Shown here: positions 1-53,160 of the stretch, one piece after another
Numbering within the stretch: the first letter of the stretch is position 1
Layout of the letters: each line of letters starts with the position of its first letter
Source: Monomorium pharaonis
Taxonomy: Eukaryota; Arthropoda; Insecta; Hymenoptera; Formicidae
Assembly: GCF_013373865.1 (NCBI RefSeq)
Contig: NC_050471.1
Span: forward strand, 6,299,307-6,363,306
Direction of reading: 5' to 3'
DNA: 64,000 nt
Translations under genes and position numbers: made by a program
Notes under the pieces: model-generated
Databases searched by the model: none
What the model was told of the DNA's origin: nothing
What the model saw: the letters and a program-made list of their open reading frames with translations, nothing else

Positions 1-1247
1 TTTAAAAATAAAAAATAAAAACTAATTTGAAAAAAGGATTATATAAAATTATGTAAAATATAAATAAAGAAAAAACTGTAGCAACGGATCAAATAATAAG
101 AGACAGTTTTTTAAAAAGTAACATTTTAAAATAATTTTAATAATGAAAGGTATTTTTATAAATATAACATTTATAATAATATTAAATTGCATTTTTTGCG
201 GGAAACAGATTAAAATGCGAAAAAAAAACCATTACTTTTTATAACAAAGCAAATAAAAATAGAAAAAAAATGTAGAAAAAGATAAACCGTCAATTAACAT
301 CTTTTACCTTATCATGTCAGAAAACGATAATCGTCAAGGGGGACACAGAAAGCGAGTCAAGTGGAACCTAATGGAGGAGCCATAAACCTGGACGCGCTAC
401 CATCCGAAATAGTCGTTACGATGAAATTGTGCCTCGTGGCGACGTGACATTCTTCCGGGAAAAAGAACGAAAGTAATGACCCAGTCTCCCCATTTATTTC
501 ATTGTAGAAAATCACCGTCAATTCCGAGACACAATGATAGCGGGTTTGTTCGATATCAAATAGATTTGCTTTATATAAAAAGTCGTCATCGGTCAATAGT
601 ATCTTTCAAATAATGGCTTTTGTATCTATTACTTGAAAACTTATTAGTGCGTAATAACCAAAATATGCTTTGGCATTATTTCTCGAGCAATGTAACTATT
701 TTTTTTTTTAGATTTTATATAAAATAAAGATTTGCAAAATGCAAGAGCATTTTGAAAATTCTTGATATACAGAAGCAAACTGGAATTATGCGCCATTTTC
801 CACCGGTGTAATTATAAAGTAAGATATGCAACATTTGTGGAACGCAAGCACTCTGTGGAATGCGCTTCTGTTGTTAAACTCACTAGTATTAGATTTATAC
901 ACCGCTTGGAAATTAAAGGGGACGTTTTTGCCGCGTAAAATAAAAAAACTGTTCAACGAAAGTTCTGCAAATGTAATAGTCTTTCAGGTAAATAGCAAAT
1001 TATAAGACCTACTAATTACTTTGTAGAAATTTCGTTTCATCTATGATCACGATTTGATCATTTTAATATTAAGTATTATATCATATTTATAGAAGAAAAT
1101 TATGGATCACTCTTATTTTTTGTTATTAAAAATATATTGGATTTTAAACAAAATTCATGCTAAGGATTCTGGTACTATTTATCAATCAGAAGAATAACGG
1201 TTTTATGAAGGGACCTGCTGCTATGAAGGAAAATAGATGGTACTCAC
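1..1247. other. Ret intron running off the left edge
   Basis: This AT-rich sequence lies downstream of Ret exon 9. A 79-codon minus-strand open frame at 596-357 looks protein-like but lacks the cysteines expected of the RET cysteine-rich domain. The frame before its only acceptor-like AG (just after 606) does not join exon 9. No other exon is supported here. Confidence 0.6.
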
Positions 1248-40035
<38,788 letters not shown>

Positions 40036-40859
40036 GATGGATGATACACGTCTGTCGTTCGACCAATTGCAAAGATCACTTTGACATTGCATTCACTGCG
40101 ACTTGAGATTGCACACCGATTCGGCGAAGTTATTCTCTCGCCAAAATTCACCGCCGCGTCCGTTACATCCGTCTTCCTGTCAAGTGGGGAAACATTAAAA
40201 TTACAGTTAGCGGAGTATAATTCGCATTAAATAATTGTTTTAATGCGAAGCAAAATGTGACATAGAAATTTGTGACATAGAAAATAAATAAAACATTGTG
40301 ATTGATTTTTGCAAAGATTATTAATGAAGTTCTTTCTGCGTTTTGACGCAAAGATACACAGGTTGCCTCACCAGGGAATGTCAATATTTTGGGAGACAAT
40401 AATGGCGGTCGTTTTGGGAAGAAAAGAGGATATATTGAAAAGAGGATAAATCCGTGTATGCTTTCGAACGTTTATCGTAGATTATGAATTAAAGAAAAGG
40501 GAAAATGTTATTGTTTGTTATATAAAATCTTATTGTACATCAGATGTGTCTCGAATCTTGTAACGATGTCAATTATTTGTTTTATTTTAAATCAATGAAT
40601 GAGCGATTCCTGCTGGTTTTTTAAGTGTAAATGTAAAGTTTTATTTATTCGTAATCGGATAAATTGTATGTTTGCTCCGAATAATTAATATTGGATCTTA
40701 AAAAAAAATTTTATAACACTCTTTAAATGTCGGTGATTTTTGCTGCGCGTTTTGAAAAAAGTCCATGATTTTTTCTACGTTGAAGTCAGAGGAAAAATGC
40801 TAATGATGTCATTAATGAAAACAATGCCGATTATTGTTAAACTATAATCATATACCTTC

Positions 40860-41300
40860 TCGTGAAATCCGCTATACTTCCGGCGGTGGCCGAGCGACAA
40901 CGGGAACAATACGTAGCGGCGCCGATCTCGGAGAACGACTTTTTACGAGCTCAAATTGATGTCTCATTTTTTAATATCACGTTTGACGGTTTTCGTACAG
41001 AGACGTTGTAAATGTAGGCAAAAGAGGCGGTATCCAGACGTCGCGACGTTACGGCGTTGCGGCCAATACTAAAACGACGTCGGGACACCCGCCGTTATCA
41101 GACACAATTTTCCACGCGTGCGCACGCGCCCCCGAGAAACCCGCGGGGGCTGCTGAAGCGGCGCGGGGTTACGTGGGGCAACAATACCGAGGGAATTCCC
41201 TATGGCCGCACTGGGAATAGGTGCGACTCCTCTTTTGCACGTCGTTCGTAGGTTCATGACACTACACTCGTATTTCGATTATTAACACCTCGGTATGTAT
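40860..41300. promoter_or_regulatory. CpG-rich block upstream of Ret exon 1
   Basis: A GC-dense stretch (for example GCGCGCCCCCGAGAAACC near 41126) begins about 0.8 kb upstream of the Ret start codon in the gene's orientation. It is the nearest candidate for the Ret promoter or leader. No core promoter element is distinct enough to place a start. Confidence 0.3.
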
Positions 41301-43454
41301 AGTAACGATTTCAATGGACGGTTTTACGAAGTGCAAGTCTGCACTTGAGACGCTTTGATTTGAAACAAAAATAGTTGAAATGTTGTATTTTAACAAAGTA
41401 TTTTATGAAAGTATTTTAACAAATTAAATTTAAAAAAATTTGATAACTCAATATAAATTAAATTTTTAAAAAATTGAAATAAAAATTAACTCAATATTTA
41501 ATTAAAATTTTACAAGCAATGTCTTCAAGGAATATTTTAATATAATGGTACTAGTATGAAAAATATGCTGAAATTGATTAAATCTCTTATTTTGATAGAT
41601 AAAATATTTAAAATATTTTACAAGAAGTCTATTACATAAACAATGATTTAAGCTAAATTTCGATGCAAATTAGATACAATTTTTAGCAAATATATATGTA
41701 GGAAAATGGATATTTTATATTTATCTCTATGAATTGCGTATAATTTACGGCTAATTGTTTAAATAAAAAGTAGAAAAATATAAGATTATTATAAATTGCT
41801 ATATTAAAAAATCTAAAATACTTAAATATTTCGTTAAAAAATACGTGTTTTGTTATCAATTTGTTATAGTTATATCTATTTTATTGAATGTGTCACATTT
41901 AACCTATATTTTATATTTAGCTTATTTTTTTCACTTCTATATTAATTTTTTACAAAGTACAGTTGTGTATTGATCGTATTTTGTCTCACCTGCAACAGGT
42001 TATATTATTTATTCGCATTATTCGCTTTTCTCCTAATTTGGCTAGAACATTAATATATGGTGGGCTCTCTCTCTCTTTCTCTTTCTGTTTTCCACTTGCT
42101 TCTCGTAAACAGAAGATCCCGTGAAACCGGAGATGTTAGTACGCCCTTAATGTCGAGCCTGTAGTTAGGGGAATGCCGTCGTGTTTCTCCCTTATTTTTC
42201 TTAGGATGAGCTTAGACGCGTGACACGCGTTTGATTTAGAGCACGACGTTTAGACGCCGATGGCGTTTTTTCAGTCTCGCGGATGTTTCATTCGCGAGGA
42301 AAGGCGTCTTTATGATTTAGCGACTTTCTCGTCGAGCAATACACTTAACTAAATGCTTTTTCCTGCTCAGTATCGTTCCCATGCTCTCGCGGATCCCTTA
42401 GGTCTTAAAATAATTTGAAATTTTTACTATATAAGATATTACTGTTATTATTATGTTAAAACAATGTTTTTATTTTATTCTAAAAACTATTTTAAATTTT
42501 TATTTTAAAAAAGTAAGACAAAATGGCAAGTTTTAGAGTAAACAAATTAATATAATTTTTTAGAATAAAATAAAATCAAATTTATCAAAAATTTTGTCAA
42601 ATATTGTTGGCTCAAAAAGCTTGATAAAAATTTTCTTTATATCGTTCGTAATCAATATTGGAAAATACTTGTTTCTTTTCTTATGCTCAGTACATCACTG
42701 CCGTTTCTTCCGCGTGTTTTAGCGAAGATTGCGCGTTGCCGGTTTATACTTATTCACAAAGTTCGTAAAAAGTTAAATCGGGACATCAAAAACAAATGTC
42801 CAGCATATGATTTACGGTTTACGCAACAAAGTCTTCGCTGCTGAATGTATTTGCTTTACATTCACGATATGTATCTTGCTACCATTACTGATGAATCGAA
42901 TACTGTAAAATTGCAAATGTAGAAAATTCTCTGCGATTTATCATCATATTTTATTTTTAAAATAAGAATAAATATCGAAAGAAGTAAGATTGTTCTTCTT
43001 AAAAAACTAAATTAAATTGCAATTTTTAAAAAACATTTTTATATAAATAAAAGTTGTATATTAGTAATTTTTACTAATTTATTAACTCAAATTTTTATAA
43101 AATTTTATCTTATTGTCTAACTTATTAAAAATTTTAATTCTAAAATAATTAACATATGTATATCGAAATGATGTTATTTTTCTTATCTCTTAAATAACTC
43201 TGTTTAAAACGTAGTCATTTTCTACAGGTAAAATGATATAATGACCAAGTGGTTGATTAGCTTTATATATTCGATGTTATGAGATCTGTATTAGTACCGA
43301 ATAGCTATCTATATAGGCGGTTCCCATTTTGCATAATCCATATGGTCAATTTATATAACTCTTGTCATATCTACCATATAACTCTTGTCACATGTGTTTG
43401 TTTTGTGTGACTGCATTACAGCATTATATATATATAATGTAGTAGATATATATG

Positions 43455-43659
43455 CACTGAGAAAAAATGTTGTTAATTTGACTTAATTTTCCAACTAAAT
43501 TAAATTTTATCTATTCAAATATTTATATATTTCAATTAACTATATAAATACTATGAATTGAAATTCGTGCATTTAAATTAAATGCATAAATTCTTAAACT
43601 TACAAAATTTTAATTTAGTTGGAAAATTTTGTCACATTAATAATATTTTTTTCTCAATG
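43455..43659. mobile_element. Second snap-back MITE
   Basis: Left arm CACTGAGAAAAAATGTTGTT and right arm (reverse complement) CATTGAGAAAAAAATATTAT are followed in both arms by TTTTCCAACTAAATTAAA. The halves fold on each other over about 100 bp. The end sequence resembles that of the element at 33832, so they may be related. The flanks are TG and TA, a slightly decayed TA target site. Confidence 0.8.
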
Positions 43660-46432
43660 TAGTAATATATTAATTTAAAACAATGATTTTAAATATTGAA
43701 ATAATATGCTTGTTATTAAATCGAGCAGTAGATTTTGGGAATCTACTTTTTCCATATTGATTCATTGTACGCAATATTATATTTTGGGATTAGCGTCCAG
43801 CATCCACGCGATCGTAAAGCACGACATGTGCTTGTTTATTAATCGATATAACGATCATAACATTTTATTTGTCGCTACGTCGATGAGTGTGTGAATGATA
43901 TATACATTATCGCATTTTTTACCTTTCCATGAGTGGGACGCTCGCATCGTGAAATTTTTTATCTGTATGCACGCTGCACTAAAGATAAAACTCACCCCAT
44001 GAAATAGATTGTAGCGTAGTAACGTTGTTTGTCATCCCGGTATTATGACTGCTCAAGTAACAAGCTCTATTCTCATCATATCTTTCGGGCTTCCAATTTC
44101 ACTTTAAGTAGGACACATATGTTCAATATATAATTTAAAAGAAAATTTTAAATATAATTAAGTTTTCCACAGTTTTAAAGTTTCGATAATTTCTTAAATT
44201 ACAAAAATTCTATTTTAATTTTTAATAACTTTCGAAAATTTTTATCTCCTGAAAGATTCTTTTCGTAAAAAGATACAAGAAATATTTGTGGCAAACAACT
44301 CAGTTATTTTCGTAACGTAAGCATAATGGATGCGGTATAAAATCTTGCTGGAAATCGTTTGTGTCATCTCGGATTACGTGTATCGAAAAGTTTATACATT
44401 GTCGAGTACTTTAACTCGAAAGAATCCTGTATCCGAGAGACGTGTTTCGAGCAAGAAAATGGTGCGCCCCTTGCATCGTAGTAATGGCCGGACTGGGATA
44501 GCGCGCATGAGGGGTGCATTTCAATTGATCCACCGTTATCGCGAGGAGGGTTCGTTGACCAACATTATCGTATATAACGAAGCGCACGCGAAGTCTCGGT
44601 GTGCGCTTGCTTGAAATGTCCTTGAAGAGCAATCGCTTCTCCATTAAGGCCACCGACGTTATTAGCTCTACTATAGGTATGCTTGATTATAATTGACACA
44701 ATTAAACAAAAAGAAGTTAAGGAATTTCTGGTTTTTCAAATCTTAATTAATTGAAAATAATTGTCTTTCTTTTAAATTTCTTATAATTATTTTGTAAATT
44801 AATATGAATTTATTAAAAAAATAGCTGAAGAATAATAATAAAGATTAATTATTTTTTTAATCTTTAATTTGCTAGTACAATAATAGTCTTTCTCGGGGTT
44901 TCTGTTATCTACGAGTCGAAAAATATGCCTTTTGTGAAACATTTTATATGTATATTAAATTATATGTAATGGACCTATATATTCCATCATTAGCCTCGAA
45001 GTCTTTTGTCTCGAAGCAGGAGTTTCTCGTGCTTAATGGATCCGAAGGGTTGTTCGTTTATTTTCGCGATTCATATGCCGCAAATACATACAACTTCTCG
45101 ATTGTCCGTACAAAAATCGATACGTAGGGAATGACTCCTTTTTTTCTCGTGTTACACTTTAATTACTGCTTTCAGTGATATTAGTATGCCTATTCGTAGC
45201 ATTGAATAGTGCTTTTGATGAACAGACATTTTCATAGGATCTTTTACTTTTGTGTTATAACATTTCTGAGCTTCTCGTTCAACGAGCAAAAAGAAGTGTG
45301 ATTACATATCAATATTACTGACAAAACAAAAAACCGCGGACGAAATTTTTTTCTGTGTCGTTAAAAGTAGTCGTTAGTCTCGCTAATCTCGATTGCTGTG
45401 AATATATAGGATAGATGCAAATTATTCTTGAGCAACGTTAATTACCAAACTAATTACTATGTTGTACGCCATTCCCTGCGACGAGCTTGAGAAGATAAAC
45501 AGGACATTTTTCTATGTATCAAGCTTTAATTCTTCTACGAACTTTGTCTAGCTACTTTCGACAAGAAATTACCGTTATTTAGTGAACGGGGCAACTTTTG
45601 TTATTTTCTGCTTTGCTTAATTTTACAAATATACTATAGTTTTACATTGATAATTTTCTTCTCTCAGGAGTTTATTTTCGTTCTTCTAAATATTCTAGCT
45701 TCTTCTAAATATCTCTTTGTAGAATAATCTGTTAATCTATATTGTGTGAAAAATTGTTTATTGATTGAAATTTGACTTGATTATACGTTACGCATTATTA
45801 GGCAAATGAGATGAATAACGATGCTTGCTTCGCGCCTGTGACTGGCAGTCTGTGATTTATCGATATGGCTGCAAGGATACTGATGTCATACACTATTGCT
45901 CCGCTGTGTGCGACGCAATGTCCCGGCGGAAGAGATGCTCGCTCTCGTTGTCTAGACCGGGGAAAGTCCCGATGAGTCAGACTGGCGGAATCATCCCCCC
46001 GAGAAAAGAGTAGTTTACCACATCCTTTTCATAACCATTGTACGAAAATTAAGCCTTTGATGCTTAGAGCAAAGGGGATAAGTCAGAAAGAACATTCTAT
46101 TGTTCAGAGAAATCAAAATTATCACGCCTAATTTCATTATACGTATATACAGTCTATATAATTATATATTATTTCTATGTATTTAATTAATTAAAAACGT
46201 TAATTTTAAAATTATTATCTTTATATATTTTCGAAATTATTATTAAGTGATAATGTAATACTTTTGTAAAATACAATAGAGAAATAATGTATTATTATGA
46301 AACCCAAGTTATTTTCTCTCTCGCTGTTTAAATTATATCTCAAAGCGAATCGAGTTAAAAGAGCTAAATTCTTTTCATCAAGAGTCTTTCCCGTAAAATC
46401 AGCTTGATATAAAACTCGAAAGAAACATATCT

Positions 46433-46580
46433 CTTAGAGTCGGTTGTTCCATTTTCTTGGTAAACTTATCTATCAGATAAATATATGTTTGTCTTTATTT
46501 ATTTAAGAAAAGAAATGAAGGTAGACACATGCTTACCTGGTAGGTAAATTTACCAAGAGGTTGGAACAACCGGCTCTTAG
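46433..46580. mobile_element. Inverted-repeat MITE (about 148 bp)
   Basis: Left end CTTAGAGTCGGTTGTTCC and right end (reverse complement) CTAAGAGCCGGTTGTTCC are followed in both arms by TCTTGGTAAA(C/T)TTA and CTA(T/C)CAG. The arms are about 45 bp around a short unrelated middle. No open frame is present. I cannot assign a superfamily, and no clean target duplication is visible. Confidence 0.8.
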
Positions 46581-49500
46581 AACTCTCAGTGAGACGCATA
46601 ATGAAATTTCGCATAGTATATTTTTGTTTTTTTTCTTTTGATATGAGCAACGTTTTTCTCTTTAAGGCTTTATTCTCTCGTTAATTTCGAAAAAAATAGT
46701 ATTTTAAATAATAAGATGATAGATTTCTAAATGTTAGATTTTTGAATTGTAATTTTTTTAAATTGACCTATTTTTTATGTTAAAATGCTTTTCAAAATGT
46801 TTTTTATTTACCAACTTTTACTTTGCTGTGTACAAGATTATTTGCTAGTCATTCTATCGTTGCACCACCGTTTATGACTTGAACATATATTGCATTTTTA
46901 ATGACCGTATGGTAGTATCGGGAGTTTTATTTACGATTTATTCCGCATTTTATGTAACACTGTGTTTGGAAAATTAACAACAAATATCTCAATTTAATTT
47001 CGCAATTTAATTTAATTACTGTTTCGGTATCAAGGAAAGTCTTCGAATATTATGCAATATTAATCCATAATTTATAGAGAAAAATTATTTGATTCGTCAG
47101 CGAATATAATTCGCAAAATTTAGCAGGACTTTCTGCAGCAAGGATTTCCGAATCGAAAACGTGCATAAGTTACGAGCTTTGGTATTCTAATTTTTCATGT
47201 CGTTTGGTATTCCCGGAATTTCGTAAATGTAGCTGGGAAACGTTCAGTTGCGCTCGCAGTCGCGTCGAAATGATTTCGATACTGTTATCAGATCTTTATT
47301 ACATTCCGCTTTTATGCTAACGCATTTATGTCCTTTATAGCAGCCGTCCTTTATTAAATTTATTAAAAGTGATTAAAGATTAATCGATCGTCTACTTTGT
47401 AACGGTAGACAGAAAATATTAACGTTATATCTGTATTTTCTTCACAATATATTCTTTCCGCTATTTGAATTGTAATAGGAGATTGTCATTGATGAAATCT
47501 GACGATTTCATCTGCTACGTCTTTTGGATTATAACGTCATCCCAGCGAGCATAATCACTATGGGGGGATCGAATTGCAATTTGGGCTTAAGGAAACTCTA
47601 CGGGGTGAAATCGTCGACACGTATAGAATTGATCGGCGATAAGTAACGTGAAACGTCAGCGCACACGCGTCACGATGTCATGTTATCAGGAAATGATCCC
47701 TTATGGATCGTCTTCGTCGTAAGACGAGTTTACCATATTATCATGATTAGATCGTGCTAAATTCGTGCGGGGAATCGATTGGTTACGCAGGTGAATGCGG
47801 AGGACCATCAGCATCGCAGAGTAAAAATGCTAATTTCCCGAATGACGAGGTTTGCCGATCGTCCGCGTGCATTGTTTTGGACAAACGCGTTGCACGCGAT
47901 GAATTATTCATGGCGAGGTAGGCGCGGGGGCGGCAAGCTTAATGCCGCTCGATTTTACGACGGATAAGAGCGCGGACTTCATTTCACGATCGAGAGAGTT
48001 ACAAGTCCACGTACTTTAAGAATGTGCGTGAATATATTCGTCTGGCGTTTTTAAAGCGGCTAAAAACTTTTGTGAAATGAAAAGGAAATTATTCGACTCT
48101 CGTTGTTTCGGCGATTTTACAGCAGGGTTTAATGAACGCCATACGATAAATAAAATGATATAGTAAGTACGAGCCAATTAATTCCTAAAAGTATATCTTA
48201 GAAGTTACATATTTGATGTTTTGCTTTAAGGATAAGAGTTTTTGAAAACTTTGTAAATATCGTTATTTGTCAAGAATGATACGAGAGGAAAGAAAGATAT
48301 ACGAAAATTTCATTACCTGTAAAATTTCGGAACTTGTTGCTCCGGAAATGCGGTTTATTAGACGCGCAATTTTTGCAAACTGCGTAAATTGTGTTTGTAG
48401 AGGATCCAGCAAAAAGAAATAAATTGAATGAGAAAATTTCTAGACAACTAGTTTCAGAGTTTTTATTCTCGAGCGCTTCACGGAACAAGCGGAAAGCTCG
48501 ATCGCGAGACTGAAGTTACTCGTTTTATATAAGAACTTTTTTTGCGCGGAAAAATTCTGACGAGATAAATCCGTCATGTCAGCTTCGTGTTATTTTTCAT
48601 CTGCATGCCCAGTTTACTGCGGGAGTTGGCTGTGGTGAAAGTGTTGAGTTGTACTCAACTTGGCATTGATGCGGGTGCTAAACAACACTTTACAACGAGA
48701 ATTATATTACAAATTTTCTCTCTTTCTCTCTTTCTCTTTTCTACTTTCTTCATTCTTTCTTTCCTATGGTAAAACAGGAAGGCTGAAGAAAAAGGCTCGA
48801 GATGAGATAGTAATATATGTAGAAGTACGAGCTAGTATGTTTGTCTTAATTTCATAAATATTTCAGCGGTAAAATTAAAACGTGTTTGTGCTTCCGTACT
48901 TTGTATATATATGTAGTCTTTGCATATATTTCACTTTAATCTTTCACCAAAAAATACTCGTGTTCTTTTACCGTAACAAATGCACTTTGCGCGTTAAAGT
49001 AAATGAAAGATACGTGAGTAATAAATTATATTAATTAAATGTATTAAATCGTATCTCTTAAAATTATTGAGAATTGCTCAAGTAAGCAAGAAACATGAAA
49101 GTAACATTTAAAAATAGTGATTTTATATGTATTTTTCAACGTTTGTAAAACAATACCTGCATGTAGATATACATATATACATGCTACATAGAGAAAGAGA
49201 ATATTCTTCCAAAAATATACAATTACAACATGTTGTCTGTATTTATTAATTTATATATAATTATATGAGAGTGAAATAGAGTTTTGAGCATTTTTTAATG
49301 TTGTTTCTAACTTTATTTCTCCCTCCAATTTAGAATCTTTAATTTTAGTTTTATGTATCTTTAATTTATTATCCACTGATAAAATTAATTCTACATGTGC
49401 ATTTGAGGATTAGACTGTTTTGATCAAAAAACTCTATTTCTAAGAAAGCAAGAATCCACAGTCAGTAAACATGAGGATATTCTGCATGGCGGCCGATAAC

Positions 49501-52500
49501 ATAGCTACGAGTAAATAAGGTATCAGTACTCGGTATACTTTTACTCAACCGATAATACATAGGTTATCGAACTACTGGGAAATGTTCGAAAATAGCGAAT
49601 ACCTGCTCAAGGTATATTGTGTATGTTATATCATCTGTAGAATATGATAAAAGAATTAATAATTTTCAGCATCCCTATTCGGTCCACATTAGAGGGCACG
49701 AAGAGTATGTTCTGATATTTTCTTGAGATGTTAGATGACCGATTTGTACAATCATTTAGGCTTAGCAAATCCACGGATTCGAGCACAATATATTTTACTT
49801 TTGATACCCCCACGTACATTTACCTATTATATATATTTATTTATCCAATTTTATGAGCAAGAATATGATAAATACTTGAGAAAACTTGGAAGATGCAATT
49901 CAACTTCAAAAAAGTAATGAAAAAATATAGGAATAATAAAAAATTAAGACAAGATACGCATACGTGATACTTAATTTATTACATAGTTACATCAGATTAG
50001 TGAAAGCTAAAGTTTATTTTTTACTTAGATTTTTTAATTTAAAAAAGTATTACATTTGTATACTGGTAAAAAAAAAAGAATTACATTTTAAAATTTATAA
50101 AGCCAATTTAATAGATGTGACAATCGTTGAATGCAAAATGATTTACCGACATTTATACTCTATATGGGTAGCTTAATTTGCGAAAAACGAAATGTTTATT
50201 TTACGGAAATTATAACATCACAGGCTAACCAATTTGTATCGCAGTTAATATACACTCGTACAAACATCTTTATTCGCAATATATTTGCCTTTAATTAACG
50301 CATTTAATAAAGCAGCCGCTATATTTATAGTTATAAAATATTAATGAAACATCATGACTATTACATGACCCAAAATGAATAACACATATTAAATGCAACA
50401 GAGATTAAATCAAAGATAAAATTGCCGAAGTGATCGATGCGTGGACTTGTTTAAATAATGATGCGGGATGAGTCGCTTTACATATGTACCGTTCGGTATA
50501 TAATCCTATAAAATAAATCATGAAATTATTGTCTGCCACGTAAAGAGACCGCCACACAAAGTAAATTTCCAAATAACGTGAAACTCTGACGCTTATGTCA
50601 ATTTTGTATGATTACATAATAACGTATTAATTTGATTTTTAAACAGAATATTGGGTTAAACATATGATAAATTTTCAGAAGTAAGCAATAATTATGTATT
50701 TTGTATTTATAATTCTGATTATTACTAACATATTACCTTATTTTGCATGCGTATAATATTATTATGTATGTAATTTTATAATTGCAGAAAGTTGTACAAA
50801 TTAGATTAGAACTTTTCGTACATAACACGTTGCTCTTTCGAGACATAATTATTTGAGTTTTGGTCCTTGAGACAACACCCGACATTCGTGTAAGCCAGAA
50901 GCGTACGGAAAGCTCTTAATCCCTGGGTAGCATTAAACATTCTTTGGGACCGCGTTATCCTCGGAGTTATCCCGAAAGGGTTAAGTGACGAATAACTGTA
51001 CGGCTTACGTTAATTCCGCGGTGGTGGCGGCGGGCTGCCCTATATATTGCACGATTGCGCCAGACCAGAGGAAACCGCGTACAAGTTCGGATGTTTATGC
51101 TTCGAGCAAAACCGAGAAGTACAGCTCCAGCGGAGTAACTCTCGCCTTGCCGCCGCTATGGCAATAAGCATGCACTATATGGTTCCCTCATGCATATTCG
51201 GCAAAGGTAAACTTTACGACGAATTTGCCCCTCGGCCAGTTCCGCGCACAACTAGCTAATTAACTATTGCGCCGGATAACTTTCGATAACTGCGACTGTC
51301 CGCGACACTGTCACGCAGCTTACACGTAATCAACCTGTCGTCGTTATCCGTGATGCGATATTCATGCAAGTTGACGCGAGTTTCCTGTCACTAAGCGACG
51401 ATGAGTGATTTCGAACGAATTTGAAGTGGAAAATGCTTTTCAATTTAAATGTGACTTCCTTAAATTTTCGTGGAAGAAACTAAAAGCAGCTTAACCCAAA
51501 TATATATTTGCGAATAGAAAGATTTAAAATATGAGTAAAATAAGACGTTAAATCGTTTTTAAGCCTTCTAGAAATGTTAATGAAATTAATTATACGTTGT
51601 AGTTCTTTCAAAAACTTTAAAAGAATGAAAATGAAATAATGATATGGGAGGAATAAAGTTTGATTCTATCTTTCGTTACGCATATTATTAAAGGCTGAAA
51701 AACATAACAAAGTGTTTTAAGAAACACATTATCCGAAATACATGCGCATAAACGAAGGTGGCTGTTCAAGATGGTTGTTAGGATTAAAGACGCTATTCAG
51801 GTAGCGATATTTTCATAATCGTAAAAAGTAGCATTATATTCGCATTTGCGTTTCTTGTTTCGGACGCTATAAACTTTTACGAAGGTATATTACTGTCATA
51901 ACATAACGTCAGGAAAGATTCTTTTTTAAACAACATACACGAAATGTTTTCATAAAACTCGGAAGTACTTGTTTTATTGTGAGTCATTAAATGTTGTTCG
52001 GCTGAGAAATATCGAAAAAGGATAAAAAAAGAGATAGTCATAGTATTCTATAAAAAATTATATTACGTCTATTTTTCCCAAGGAGGAAAGAAAGTCAGAT
52101 TTATTTAGCGTTGAATTTTTCTTATTTTATATTTTATATTTTTTTCCTAAATTCTTTCTTCGATAAATAGTTTTAGATAAATATCACAGCCTAGCCAAGC
52201 TTTCTCAAGCAACTACACATTTAATTGAATTTCTACAATTTTGTAGGTACGACTTCGAAATGTTTGTGTGTTGCTCTCTTCATGATTTTGATGTGCTAAT
52301 CTCAGCAAGTTTCGCCGGCGATTCTTTCACAGATTGCGGAAAGAATAGAGATACGCAGAAGCATACTGTGAAAAGAAAATACTATATTAGAAGAGAAATC
52401 AAATTGAATTCTATTCAGTAACTAAAATTAATTATAATTATATAATTAAGTCAATTAATCTACAATATTTGAGCATTTGTAACAATGATTTATGAGGTTT

Positions 52501-52994
52501 GTTGCAAATTTATACATATTACGTGCATAATTGGATAATCTTGACACTGAAGAAAATAATATTTACGAATATAATTGCATGATAAAATAATTAAGAGCTC
52601 TATTTTTATTACTATAATCAAAAAGTAATAGCTGTAGTATTTATAATAATAATAATTTTACATTTACAATTTTACCAACTATGAAAAAATTGTACTGTAA
52701 GTTATAATTTCAAATACAATAAAATATTAAGAGAAGAGACAGATATGAAAATAACAAATAAAATAAAAATTTTTACGTAGGAAAAGCAATTACAATTATA
52801 ATGATTGTATAACTTTTCTTAACATTTGCTTATTCTTACGTAATTAACTAATATTCTTACGTAATAGCTACAATTTGTATTATTAAAACAATTATAAATG
52901 TATAGTTGGCATTAGAAATGACTGAATTATATTTAATTTATAATAGAATTGCAATTATTTTTTTCTGTCAGTGTAATGCAACAATTTAAATATT

Positions 52995-52998
<4 letters not shown>

Positions 52999-53079
<81 letters not shown>
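52999..53079. repeat. (TG)n microsatellite
   Basis: An uninterrupted TG tract of about 40 units just beyond the 3' end of the SV2-like gene. It produces a spurious Cys-Val repeat frame. Confidence 0.98.
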
Positions 53080-53083
<4 letters not shown>

Positions 53084-53094
53084 GATAAATCTTA

Positions 53095-53100
53095 TTTATT
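53095..53100 (-). terminator. Possible polyadenylation signal AATAAA
   Basis: AATAAA on the minus strand overlaps the read-through stop codon of the SV2-like gene. It would end the transcript if exon 11 is terminal. The hexamer is common in AT-rich DNA. Confidence 0.3.
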
Positions 53101-53160
53101 ATTTATAAAATATGATACGATTCGAAGGGATTAAACTGATTTGCATTGCGTTAATCGTAC

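Larger units (their letters stand above)
41301..53098. other. Intergenic region between Ret and the SV2-like gene
   Basis: Largely AT-rich, with GC-richer patches near 42.1-42.4, 44.4-44.6, 45.8-46.0, 47.5-48.0 and 50.9-51.4 kb. No exon of a known family was found. Two inverted-repeat transposons and a TG microsatellite are listed separately. Confidence 0.5.

Noticed and set aside
52187..52212. ATCACAGCC word resembling the miR-2 family seed
   Set aside because: No complementary arm upstream, so no precursor hairpin.
52857..52921. Candidate last exon of the SV2-like gene (hydrophobic 20 codons after TTCAG)
   Set aside because: In phase, but AT-rich and lacking the family's proline-containing tail. 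It also lies inside a region with weak CACTGA-type inverted ends (about 52542-52975).
52542..52975. Possible third MITE with CACTGAAGAAAA / CACTGACAGAAA ends
   Set aside because: Only the outer 15-20 bases pair; the interior does not fold convincingly.
52949..53134. Open frame with a long Cys-Val repeat
   Set aside because: Translation of the TG microsatellite.
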